Assembly (NCBI RefSeq): GCF_001661345.1
Contig: NW_017962913.1
Coordinates: 2,237,428 to 2,301,427, forward strand
Direction of reading: 5' to 3'
Source: Ascoidea rubescens DSM 1968
Lineage: Eukaryota; Ascomycota; Saccharomycetes; Ascoideales; Ascoideaceae
DNA: 64,000 nt
Of this stretch, positions 50,993-60,527 are shown piece by piece. Under the pieces are notes generated by a model. The model was not told the DNA's origin, ran no database searches, and saw only the letters and a list, made by a program, of their open reading frames with translations. Both the position numbers and the translations under genes were made by a program. The first letter of the stretch is position 1; the number at the start of each line of letters is the position of its first letter.

Positions 50993-52800
50993 TGTGAATG
51001 AAGTGGAAGAGATAGGATGAGATAGGATAAGATATTGAGAATAGGATATTAGGAATTAAGTATTAGATATTTGAGATTAGTGTTGAAGGAAATGAAAAAA
51101 AAAATTGTGGAAAGAGAACAAAAGAAAAGGTGGTTATGAGAAAGAGCGAGATGAAAAGTGAAAAGTAGTAAGTAAGAGACCAGCGAGAATGATGATAAAT
51201 GAAAATAAAATGAAAGCGAAAAGAAAATGAAAATGAAAAGGAAAAGAGAGAGGTTTAAGAGATATAAGTTAGGTTTGGTAAGTTGAGAATCTTTAGAGCG
51301 AATCTTATTTACTGAGATTTTAGCTGTTTAAAAAATAGTGAGATAAATCAGTGAGGATGTTTTTCGTAGGAGTTTGAGTGATAAACAGAAGAATAAGAAT
51401 GTGGAAGAGGACTAAATAAGAGTAAGATTGAAGGTGAAGTGAGATGATAAAGTGTTAGTATTGGAAATAATATTTTAATATTTTAACACTTTAATATTAC
51501 TTTAATAGAGCGAGTGTTATTGGTGTTGTGAGATTATAATACCAAATCTAATAAATATTTTAAATATTGCAAATACTATTATTATACTATAGCTAATACA
51601 ATAATAAATATTATTTAGCAGGAACAAAATAATACGATTAACTGAAAGTCTGAAATATGGAACTAAAAAGCAGGAAAACGAAGTTGGGCGCTTAATTTTA
51701 AAAGCTGATAAAGTAAGATTTGCACCAAAACTAAGCCAAAATTAGGAAAAGAGGAAGAGAAAAGCTGGAAACAGCTTGGATATTTCAGATCTTTTGAACA
51801 GAATTGCTTAAATTCAATCAGAATGGATTAATTGGAGGACAGAATTGAAATTAGATAGAATTTAAGTGAGACGTTTGGGAGATTCTGCTGAAATTGTTGA
51901 TAAAGTTGTGAGAGGAACTTTAAGTGAATAAATTTCAAGCCAAAAGAGAGAAATAAGAAACAGATAAACGAAGAGGAAATCAGGTTATATTTAAGAGGAA
52001 TGAGTGTAGATTGTCTGGCGATTTGTGAATGAATTGGATAGAAAGAGGAATTTAAATATAAACAAATTGAAAAGAAGTTGAACGAGTTGAGAAGGAATTA
52101 GAAAGAAGTTGGAAAGAAATAAAAAGAAATTGAAAGAGCTGGAAAAGAACAGAGTTTTGTTGGCCTTATAAAGTCCTTATTTTCACGGCAAAAATGTCTG
52201 TAAGGAACCATTGGTTTATAAATAGAAATGCCCCAGTGAAAACACTGCAAACAAGCGCCGACAGAGCTGGAGAAGAAGAAGCACCACACAACGCAGATTT
52301 GGAAGCAGAAGAAGCAGACGCACCACCAGCAGAAAATGCACTTCACCTCAGACACCACAGGCCCTGTTCATCCACATTTGTTTTCCGTCTCCGTCGTCCG
52401 TTTTACTTCAAAATGCAATTTTCCGGCACCACTCGCCCTTGTTTTGGCGGACATATCTTCTTTTCCGCTCCACCAACCGCGGCCACTTTCGCCGTGCGGA
52501 CAGACCCCCTATGGCTGCCCCGTGTTACATGCAGCAAAATTGCGCATGGTCACCACCTGCTGTCTGAAGCTGTGCATCGCATGTTTTTGCCGCACGCATA
52601 TATGCGCACATAGCTGCATTGTCTGTTTTATTTGCACATGCAACATTTGCATGCATGGGCGCGTTTGTGTTTCGGAGTTAGAGCACAGCCTCCGGATTTA
52701 TTAATGGGGTCTGTTACGTAAGGAAAGGGGTTTCTGACGTATGAGAGGTCTGTTCCTTCTGCCTAATCCAGAAACTCTCAATATATGCTCTTTTCCTGCT
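50993..52800. other. Long spacer upstream of the Ric8-like gene
   Basis: About 1.8 kb without a recognisable gene. From 51000 to 51430 and again from about 51690 to 52160 the plus strand is strongly enriched in A and G, meaning pyrimidine-rich on the transcribed side of the minus-strand gene. A GC-rich island follows (about 52240-52700), with TATA-like TATAAATAG near 52215 and alternating purine-pyrimidine runs near 52590-52670. TTACGTAA lies at 52714-52721. A 139-codon open frame starting at 52194 has no family resemblance. The promoter of the Ric8-like gene must lie in this spacer. Confidence 0.5.
52714..52721. promoter_or_regulatory. TTACGTAA, Yap-type bZIP site
   Basis: A perfect copy of the palindrome bound by Yap family bZIP factors. 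It lies 80 bases past the stop of the Zn2Cys6 gene and far from the next ATG, so its relevance is uncertain. Confidence 0.25.
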
Positions 52801-55800
52801 TTATATCAACAACAATTTGAAGTTCCATTTCTTGAGAATCTCCACCCACGTCGTGTCTTGATTACTGCAGTTTCTGATCTTCCAAACCTCGTAGATTATC
52901 TGCTTAGCCCTCCAGTAATTGTTGTTGAACATCCCTCCATCGTACTTGCTATGTTTATCCCAGAGTCTTTCGCATTCGTCTTGCATTTCAATCGACCATG
53001 CTTCACAACTAGTGTAAAATAGTTGTATGAAAAATGGCTTGAAATAAATCACTCTTTGGCTTCCATTGTCCTTCTCGATCCTTTCCATGTTCTTGTACAT
53101 CTGCTTCATATGGTTGATCGACTCCACCACGTACCCTTTCAACATTACCGACGAATACTCCTTAATCATCTTATAATAGTATATCAATATACTGAAATAA
53201 AACGACATCACATTATGGTATATCAACTCGTGGTACACAGAATAAAACTTCAGCTTATTATCTTTCTCATCATAATAACTCAATTTCCAATCGTTCTTCC
53301 AATTAATCAATCGGTCTTCAAAATCAGACTTGATCTTTGGAAAGTTTCGAGAATATATCTTTTTTTCGTTGAAAAAATTATTGTGACTGCACAATTTAGA
53401 AATTTTATTAATCAAGTTGATTAACGATAATGGAATGGGAAACACCAAATCATTCAAATTCAACTTCTCAATCTTATCAATAAAATTATCTTTCTTTCTT
53501 CTTTCCACCTTGCTTTCCTTATCCTTATTCTCTTCCCCATAATCAGACATCATAACATTTATACTATCATCATCATTAATATATTTCTCAATCAGCGGTA
53601 AATTGATCACAAACGTTTTAAATCCTTTTCTTACAAAAAACAACTCATCATAATCTTGTTCAATATTATTACCCTTAATTTTTTCCCTTTTATTCTTATC
53701 TTCTTTATCGTCTTTATCTTCTTTATCTTCTTTATCGTTAAATTTACTAACCCTAATAACTTCTTTCCCATCACCTTCCCTATCCACTTTATTATCATTA
53801 TCACTATCATTATCATTAATATTACCACTTTCACAATTGAATCGAATTTGAAAAGAAGGTTGAGAAAATTCATCATAATGATAATCCGAATTATCACTTT
53901 TTTCTACTGCTTCCACCTCTTCCACTTTCTCCATCTTTTCCATTTCTTCTACCTCTTCCATTTCTTCACCATCATCTTTAATAACCTTGATGGAAGTAAA
54001 TATCTTAATCTTCCTTTGCTTTTGTAAACTGGGATTACGATTGAAATACTCATAATCCAGTTTAACCTTATTGTAATTCTTATTCAATATGTCTTCAAAC
54101 TTCCCAATTTTCGATACTTGGAAACTACTTCTATCAACAATATACGTAGATCCATATATATTCTTGAAAATTTTCAAATAGATTATCAAATAATAATAAT
54201 TGAAATTCAACTCGTTATTATACTTTTCATCCTCACTCAAAATCCGCAAGTTTATTACATCAAACGCATTAAAATCATCGTTATCATTAAAATCACTCAA
54301 ATCGTTAATCAAATAATACTCAATTATCTTCTCAATATTCTCAAATTTATCACTACTACTAGCATCACCATACTTTTTTTCACCAATCGTATCTTCTCTA
54401 ATGCTAACTATTATTCTCTCGCATATACTAAAATACTTTTCAAAATTTGAATTGGAATCAAACTGATTGTCCAAATTGAACTGTATCAAAAAACAAAAGA
54501 GAAAAATAATCTTATCATTCAATGATATCTCCTCGATAACCGTGTTTTTTATTTTACTACCATCATCATTAAGTGCAATATAATCACTTATATTATTGAG
54601 TTTTACCGTTACTAAATTCTTTACACTTATAGAGAGTTTTAATAACTCCTGATGACCGGTGTAACCAGATGCCTTATAACCATTTGAAAATAAATGAAAA
54701 CTTGATAATGATATCAACTGAAATAAAATGACCTGCTTTATGAGAAAATTTCGATCATTATTGAACAAATGAATATCATTTTGAATGTTATTGGTTATAA
54801 AAATCAACTTATTTAAATTATCAACGTGAGAAAAGCTTTCAATCACCTTCAAAACAAACGGATAGAAATTAATTAACCAAGCATTTATATTAATTAAAGA
54901 AAAATTCATTAATAAATGCATAACATTATCCTTAAAATAATCCATTAATTTTGTAAATAAATCTTTAAAACAAATTCTATTGGCTTTGAAATTTACATCA
55001 AACAATAAATCCAAACAATTCAAATCAATAATTAAATCATTTAACTGATGAGAGTATTTCTGATCAAACAAAATCTCTAAGAAATCATACTTATTAAAAT
55101 TGTAATTATTATTATTATTATTATTACCTATCTTTAATAGAGAAAATGATATATCAACATTCAATTTCAAACTAGGATGAACCCAATATCTGAAATTATC
55201 AACCCTATTGAAATGTTCATTAAAATCGGCTTTACTTATTGTTGAATCTGACGTGATTATCTTGAACGAAGGATTTGATAAAAGAAGTAGATTATTTTCG
55301 GGATTAGATGTAAAATTTATCGAAAATACATTCTCTTTAGGATCATGATTATTTTCAGTAATAATTCTATTGTCGTTATTATTTCTAGAATAATCATTAG
55401 TGACATTATTGATTTCTTTCGTACTTTTATTTTTAATAGCAATATCATTTGTATTACTTTTACCAATACTGTGATCAACTCTAGAAAAAGAAAATTTGCT
55501 GAATGGTCCGTTAATTGACATGTTATTACAATCTAATATAGTTTCATTTTCAAGATTTTGCAATAAATTATCGATATATAACAAATTGTTATATTTTATA
55601 TCAATTTCAGACCATTTAAATGGTTTTATGAAAGATCTTTGGCAATATTGGTTTTGAAGATTTGAGTCATTTAGTTTAAAGTCCAAATTTCCACCGGTTC
55701 TATTGAGATCTAATCTGTTGTCCAGACCAATATTTTCCAGAATATGGTTATTTTTATTTCTTTTAAAAGAATTTTTGGTCAACGGCTTGAACCAGTTCAA

Positions 55801-56028
55801 CTTAATTTGATAGCCAGTGCAAACAAAGCCTGCCTTATCGCATCTAGTGCAAGTAGGTTTAGTTAAATCACATTTGACCTTTCGTGTTCTGCACATCCAG
55901 CAGCCATTGAATTCTCTTGATACAATATTCTTCTTTCTTTTTAAGTTCAAAGGTGGATGGCTTCGTTTGCCCTTTGGTTCGATTACTTTAAAAGGTCTGT
56001 TACCTGTAAAAGGAAAACTGTGGTCCAT
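52801..56028 (-). CDS. Zn2Cys6 transcription factor, Arg81-like
   Basis: A 1075-residue fungal regulator starting at ATG 56028. Cysteines 43, 46, 53, 60, 63 and 70 have the exact C-X2-C-X6-C-X6-C-X2-C-X6-C spacing of a binuclear zinc cluster. The surrounding sequence, GCWMCRTRKVKCDLTKP and then GYQIKLNWFKP, is closest to S. cerevisiae Arg81 (GCWTCRGRKVKCDL, GYDIKLRWSKP), the arginine-sensing partner of Mcm1 and Arg80. The central and C-terminal regions are helical like the fungal regulatory domain, interrupted by Glu/Met/Val-rich and Lys/Asp-rich tracts near 680-790. S. cerevisiae Arg81 is about 880 residues. The link to arginine control rests on similarity around the zinc cluster only, so another member of this factor class is possible. 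Confidence 0.85.
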   Translation of the reverse strand: MDHSFPFTGNRPFKVIEPKGKRSHPPLNLKRKKNIVSREFNGCWMCRTRKVKCDLTKPTCTRCDKAGFVCTGYQIKLNWFKPLTKNSFKRNKNNHILENIGLDNRLDLNRTGGNLDFKLNDSNLQNQYCQRSFIKPFKWSEIDIKYNNLLYIDNLLQNLENETILDCNNMSINGPFSKFSFSRVDHSIGKSNTNDIAIKNKSTKEINNVTNDYSRNNNDNRIITENNHDPKENVFSINFTSNPENNLLLLSNPSFKIITSDSTISKADFNEHFNRVDNFRYWVHPSLKLNVDISFSLLKIGNNNNNNNYNFNKYDFLEILFDQKYSHQLNDLIIDLNCLDLLFDVNFKANRICFKDLFTKLMDYFKDNVMHLLMNFSLININAWLINFYPFVLKVIESFSHVDNLNKLIFITNNIQNDIHLFNNDRNFLIKQVILFQLISLSSFHLFSNGYKASGYTGHQELLKLSISVKNLVTVKLNNISDYIALNDDGSKIKNTVIEEISLNDKIIFLFCFLIQFNLDNQFDSNSNFEKYFSICERIIVSIREDTIGEKKYGDASSSDKFENIEKIIEYYLINDLSDFNDNDDFNAFDVINLRILSEDEKYNNELNFNYYYLIIYLKIFKNIYGSTYIVDRSSFQVSKIGKFEDILNKNYNKVKLDYEYFNRNPSLQKQRKIKIFTSIKVIKDDGEEMEEVEEMEKMEKVEEVEAVEKSDNSDYHYDEFSQPSFQIRFNCESGNINDNDSDNDNKVDREGDGKEVIRVSKFNDKEDKEDKDDKEDKNKREKIKGNNIEQDYDELFFVRKGFKTFVINLPLIEKYINDDDSINVMMSDYGEENKDKESKVERRKKDNFIDKIEKLNLNDLVFPIPLSLINLINKISKLCSHNNFFNEKKIYSRNFPKIKSDFEDRLINWKNDWKLSYYDEKDNKLKFYSVYHELIYHNVMSFYFSILIYYYKMIKEYSSVMLKGYVVESINHMKQMYKNMERIEKDNGSQRVIYFKPFFIQLFYTSCEAWSIEMQDECERLWDKHSKYDGGMFNNNYWRAKQIIYEVWKIRNCSNQDTTWVEILKKWNFKLLLI

Positions 56029-56234
56029 TTAGTTAATTTCAGCCAGACCACCAAAAATAAATCCTCTGAGCTCTAAAGATATATAAAATATGGAAGGAAT
56101 TCAATTGAATAGGAAACGATTTCAAAGACATCAAGATAATCATCTCTCCCCATACGTAAAGATTTGTCGGAAAAATCATCTATCATCAGCGGAAACTACC
56201 TCATTCAGAGATGGGATGATGTTGAGATTTGGCA

Positions 56235-56240
56235 CACGTG
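56235..56240. promoter_or_regulatory. CACGTG E-box upstream of the Zn2Cys6 gene
   Basis: Perfect CACGTG 207 bases before the ATG of the Arg81-like gene. Binding by a Cbf1-class factor is inferred from the motif. Confidence 0.4.
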
Positions 56241-56590
56241 ATTAAAAATTCAGCTATAGATTACTTAGTTGTAAGTATCCTTATTTCCTAGGGATAAGAA
56301 CAAGAAGGCAATAAGGAGTAACATTAAAGGAAAAGACCGTAAGACCATAGAGTAGCAAGTATGGCTTATTTCCAAGGGGAAACGAGCTTTCCAGACGTCA
56401 CGTTACCCATCTTAGAGAGGGTAGACTCTTAAGAGATGAAAAGCAATAAGAAGGGTAACTTTCGAGTTTCTGATTGTCAATGAGATGTATTAGCGACCTG
56501 CTCTTCCAGGGCTTTGCTGTGTGTTTTTACCGTTGTCGCTTTCTGTCTGATGCTGGTAATGTTACTTGGCTGGGAAAGAACGGTGTTGTT

Positions 56591-56635
56591 CTGCCTGTTA
56601 GAGCCCTGCCTGTTAGAGCCCTGCCTGTTAGAGCC
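56591..56635 (+). repeat. 15-bp tandem repeat, three perfect copies
   Basis: CTGCCTGTTAGAGCC three times without a mismatch, in a spacer. Perfect identity suggests a recent expansion. Fifteen bases keep any frame open, so an open frame through it is not evidence of a gene. Confidence 0.95.
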
Positions 56636-56707
56636 CTGCTTGCAATGTTGAATAGAAAAATCAGTAACTTTATCTTCGTTATTGAATTTCTCATTACAAT
56701 TTGATCA

Positions 56708-56926
56708 ATTGCAATAGGATGTTTGTGAACTTGTATTTGATGTACCGCATCCACATCCAATAGGTGTTCCCTTTGATGATATTGATAAATCACTCTCATT
56801 TTCAAATTTTTTAATATTTCGATTATTATCTCCAACTGTATGCTTGGGAGGAGTTGGGACAGTGTTTTTATATTTTGGGTTCTCTATTGCAAATTTTAGT
56901 GGCGATTTATTGGTTTTAAGTTTATT
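56708..56926 (-). pseudogene. Cysteine-rich coding relic
   Basis: Seventy-three open codons between a TAA (56927-56929) and a TGA (56705-56707), without an ATG at the start. The translation has a polar Lys/Asn/Pro-rich part and ends in a cysteine cluster, GTPIGCGCGTSN then SYCN. After the TGA the frame goes on with SNCNEKF, so the cluster appears to continue past the stop. The pattern recalls metal-binding Cys motifs in fungal regulators, but that is only a resemblance. Confidence 0.25.
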
Positions 56927-57180
56927 TTATTTTCTCGAGAGGTGTTGGAGAGCTATTTATATTCATATTTATATTAGCAACGTTTTAGGGTGCAGAGTTT
57001 TAGAATAAGCAATCCTTTGTTTTGTGTTGCAGTATCTTGTAGAAGACATCTCCAATGATAGTGATATCGATAGTTATATTGATAGTGACGAGAACCATTA
57101 CATTGCCAATATAAATTGAAATTACTTTTAAATTAATTTCAAGCCTCAGATTTTTTATTATAATTCATTACAACCCAGTC

Positions 57181-57208
57181 CTGGAATGAGTGTCCTGGAA
57201 TGAGTGTC
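57181..57208 (+). repeat. 14-bp direct repeat (two copies)
   Basis: CTGGAATGAGTGTC twice in tandem in the upstream region of the transporter gene, with no mismatch. It is probably a local duplication. Confidence 0.9.
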
Positions 57209-57718
57209 TAATTTCCGTTTTGTCTCGATGCAGGGTAACCTATTATTTATTTTTTTCGGAATACTGATCCGTGTGGTACCGTATAATATATTCAAAATGG
57301 AAATACGATAATAGTCGTACTACGAACAACTTCGGTAGTGCTGCCGTTTTTCTCGATCAAGGAAGATATCGGTAATAAAGAGATGAGATTGATAAGAGAT
57401 GGGGTAGAAAATGAATTGATCTTGGAAACAAATTTTCCTTTCATTTCGTTAGAGGTCTTTTTAGTTTTCTTCTGCTGGTTTCAAAAAAAGCTCCTTTTAA
57501 TTCTGTCTAGGTTTTTGGTTCTGGATTGCTCTCATCAGATTGTTTGATATATATAAAATTGGTTTTATAACATAGGGATCGCTTCTAATTAATTAGTTGG
57601 TCCAGCTCTTTAATTATTTCAAATTGTTACTAATAAATTTGATTTTCAATTATTTCCCTTGATCATATCAGATAATAGAATATACTATAATAGAATATAA
57701 CGTTATCATAATATTATC

Positions 57719-59623
57719 ATGAGGGGGCAAAATGAATATACACTAACTAATGCTGTTGGGTATTTTTTATCATGTTTTTTTTCGATCTCGTTTATTGTAT
57801 TTTTAACGTCAACTCAACCATTTTTTTTGACAGATATACTAGGTATTTCAAATAAAATTGGAAATTATATTGGAACGTTGACATTTGCAGATGAAATATT
57901 ATCTATAATAACCAGTCCTCTTTTTGGCGCATTAAGTGATAAAATTGGAACAAGGCCTATAACTGTGTTTGGGTTAATTATAATTGGTGCTAGTTTTTTA
58001 ACATATACATTAGCCAAAAATGTTTATCCTGACATGTTATTTTTAAGATTATTTTTTGCTTTAGGGGCAACAGCCTGTGGATCCATGATAACTGCAATGT
58101 TGACTGAGCTAACTTGCTCGAATTTCCAGTTTTCAATAAAAGATTTCTTTCACAATATTAAGAAAAAGATCAAGAAAATTGATTTCAAAAAAAACAATCG
58201 ATTTTTTAAATTGCCAGAAGATCAATTGAGACTAAATAATGATAACGTGAATGAAGATAATCATGCTACAACTCCTGATATTCCCAATAATAATAATAAC
58301 AATAATAATAACAATAATAATAACAATAATAATAATAATACTCATAATCAAGAAGAGGATGATGAGGATGAAGAGGAAGATATTATTATTAATGAAAATG
58401 ATAATTACTCAATTAATACAAGTTCTTCAAATATTACCGGAAACAATGATAAAGATAGTAATAAAAGAAATGGAAAATTGACATCGTATGTTGGAATTGC
58501 CACTGGATTTGGAGCAATTTTTTCTGTTGTTTTCTTTTTAACATTACCAGTTAAATTTGGAAAACATTATCCAACTGGGTTAGCATTGAAATACTCATAT
58601 CTCACAGTGGGACTGATTGCGATATTCGTGGGGATTTTTCTAAGTTTTTTGTTGTATAAAGATAATAAAAAAGTAGGGGTTAATAAAAAAATACTACAAG
58701 TTCTTGGGTTCAGAAGTGAATTTGACGATATTTTGGATATTGAATACAGTTATCATTATGACGAAGATGAGTTGGTAAATAGTGTTATCAATGAAATTGA
58801 TGGAATAAATGGAGAATCAACTAATAATAGTAATAGTAATAGTAATAGCAATTTGATTAATAATAGAAATATCGAAAGAAATTTGAATTATTTTGAATTA
58901 TTAAAAATGGGATTCAAAGCTGCTAAAGAAAGGAAAATTGCATTGGGATATTTTGGTTCATTTATTTCAAGATCGTCGAGTATTATAATTGGAAGTTTCT
59001 TACCCTTGTATGTTAACGATTACTTTCAAAGAGAATATGACAGAAACTGTTCATCGATAAGTGCAAGCACCATTAGCATTGCCGGTGGAAATGGCGATGA
59101 TAATGATTATTGTAGAAAGGCGTATGTTTATTCGTCGATGCTAATTGGAATTTCTCAATTGATTTCATTAATTGTTGCTCCATTATTTGGAATACTATGC
59201 GATAAATTTGGCAGAAAGAATGTGATGTTAGTGTCAAGTTTATTTGGCTTTTTGGGAAACTTTTCAATTTCGTTTATTAGAAAAGTCGAGAAAAATTTGG
59301 TTTTTCTAATGGTCTTAGTATCCTTTATTGGTATTTCTCACATTGGTAACATTATTGGATCGATGTCTTTATGCACAGACAAACAAAGAACCTTTAGTGG
59401 AGCAATCTCGGGGGTCTATACGTTTTGTGGAGGCATAGGGATCTTGATTATAAGCAAGCTAGGAGGCTACCTCTCAGATCATTGGATTGGGTCCAGTTTC
59501 TTGATTCTCAGTGTGTTCAATTTGTTAATGGTGGTTTTGATTCTCATTGTGGATAAGAGATTCAACTTTCTCATCGAGTTGGTGTACTACAAAAAACCCG
59601 TCGCGCTTCTCGGAAGAAGCTGA
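57719..59623 (+). CDS. Major facilitator superfamily transporter
   Basis: A 634-residue, 12-helix transporter. The first half has about four clear membrane helices and the MFS signature GALSDKIGTRP (70-80) after helix 2. The matching copy in the second half is FGILCDKFGRKN (about 489-500). Charged loops follow each signature, as expected. The cytosolic loop after helix 4 (about 140-258) carries an insert with a run of about 18 Asn (near 190-207) and an acidic DDEDEEED stretch. A second Asn/Ser-rich insert sits in the central loop. The substrate cannot be read from the sequence. It looks like one of the uncharacterised fungal MFS families rather than a sugar or drug transporter. ATG 57719 starts just before the first helix. 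Confidence 0.85.
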   Translation: MRGQNEYTLTNAVGYFLSCFFSISFIVFLTSTQPFFLTDILGISNKIGNYIGTLTFADEILSIITSPLFGALSDKIGTRPITVFGLIIIGASFLTYTLAKNVYPDMLFLRLFFALGATACGSMITAMLTELTCSNFQFSIKDFFHNIKKKIKKIDFKKNNRFFKLPEDQLRLNNDNVNEDNHATTPDIPNNNNNNNNNNNNNNNNNNTHNQEEDDEDEEEDIIINENDNYSINTSSSNITGNNDKDSNKRNGKLTSYVGIATGFGAIFSVVFFLTLPVKFGKHYPTGLALKYSYLTVGLIAIFVGIFLSFLLYKDNKKVGVNKKILQVLGFRSEFDDILDIEYSYHYDEDELVNSVINEIDGINGESTNNSNSNSNSNLINNRNIERNLNYFELLKMGFKAAKERKIALGYFGSFISRSSSIIIGSFLPLYVNDYFQREYDRNCSSISASTISIAGGNGDDNDYCRKAYVYSSMLIGISQLISLIVAPLFGILCDKFGRKNVMLVSSLFGFLGNFSISFIRKVEKNLVFLMVLVSFIGISHIGNIIGSMSLCTDKQRTFSGAISGVYTFCGGIGILIISKLGGYLSDHWIGSSFLILSVFNLLMVVLILIVDKRFNFLIELVYYKKPVALLGRS

Positions 59624-60527
59624 GCCTTCGGAAGCAGCCACGGCTTCGGCCGCAATACACGTAACCCTCACAGTTCTTTCCCTAGTTTGCCTCCACACTT
59701 TGACACAGAGCAACTGCACTGGATTCGGCCGCACCGCCACAGCCTCTTTTCTGACTGCTTTCGAGCTGCTTTGTAACACCGATAGCCGCATGCAGGTAGA
59801 CCCATTGTTATGGTAGGTCTGGGATGTCATCCTCACGGCAGCAACCCTATCGTACTGGTCAGCCAAACAAAAAAACACAAAAGCGCAAAACAAGCAATTG
59901 AACAAGCAACACTGCGGCCGTGTTAAGGTCTGCGGAGGACCTGCGGAGGCCTGCTTTTGCTGTTCGTCCTGCTCGTTGCGACGAACCTGCTCCGATATGT
60001 CCGAAGAGCGCTGTTTCTTCGTCGCCGGCGGCCTGGCGTCTTTCTCCGGCGGGCGGAGCGGGCGGTTGCCGGCTTCTGCTGGCTGTTTCCACCTCCAAAA
60101 TGGGTTTGAAGCAGAACCAGTTTTTTCACCTCAAATAAGCTCCCATATCTGTAATTGATTATATTTGCAATTGGTTATATCTTAAAGCTGTTTCTTCTTC
60201 AGGTCTGAGTGTGCTATTCTCTCCCAAAGACGTCTCAATTCGCCAACCACTTGTGCTGATAATCCTCTGTTTTGTTTCAGTCTGAAGAAATTCATTTTTG
60301 GTGATTTGATATTTGTGAGCCCAGTCAGACAGTGAGATAATAACAATCCTCGACACCACTACTATTCAATTTGAGATTGAAATGAATTGCTAAATGTCTA
60401 ATCACATATTTCCAACACAATTATTCAACAAGATAACCCTCCTGCCCAACCATTATAATCGACCCTACAACAAACATAGACATTGAGATAGATTAGACTG
60501 AAATTAAAAATATATACAAATCCGAAA
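59624..60527. other. GC-rich spacer between transporter and exchanger genes
   Basis: A 904-base spacer. From the last codons of the transporter (about 59590) to about 60110 the base composition is unusually rich in G and C, with repeated GCGGAGG and GGCGG motifs near 59930-60070. It then returns to AT-rich sequence before the next ATG. Several open frames of 60-130 codons overlap here on both strands, as is normal for GC-rich DNA, and none resembles a known family. Confidence 0.6.

Larger units (their letters stand above)
56029..57718. other. Divergent spacer between Zn2Cys6 gene and transporter gene
   Basis: About 1.7 kb. It holds a CACGTG at 56235-56240, a 15-bp triple repeat at 56591-56635, a cysteine-rich minus-strand relic at 56708-56926, a short acidic plus-strand open stretch at 57009-57119, and a 14-bp direct repeat at 57181-57208. 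TATATATAAA near 57547 lies about 165 bases before the transporter ATG. The middle may be a decayed gene. Confidence 0.5.

Noticed and set aside
52194-52613. 139-codon open frame on the plus strand starting at ATG
   Set aside because: It lies in a GC-rich island where stop codons are rare, the translation resembles no family and overlapping frames are also open.
59525-60160. Several 60-130 codon open frames on both strands
   Set aside because: They overlap one another in GC-rich sequence, one is antisense to the end of the transporter gene, and none shows a domain or a consistent start.
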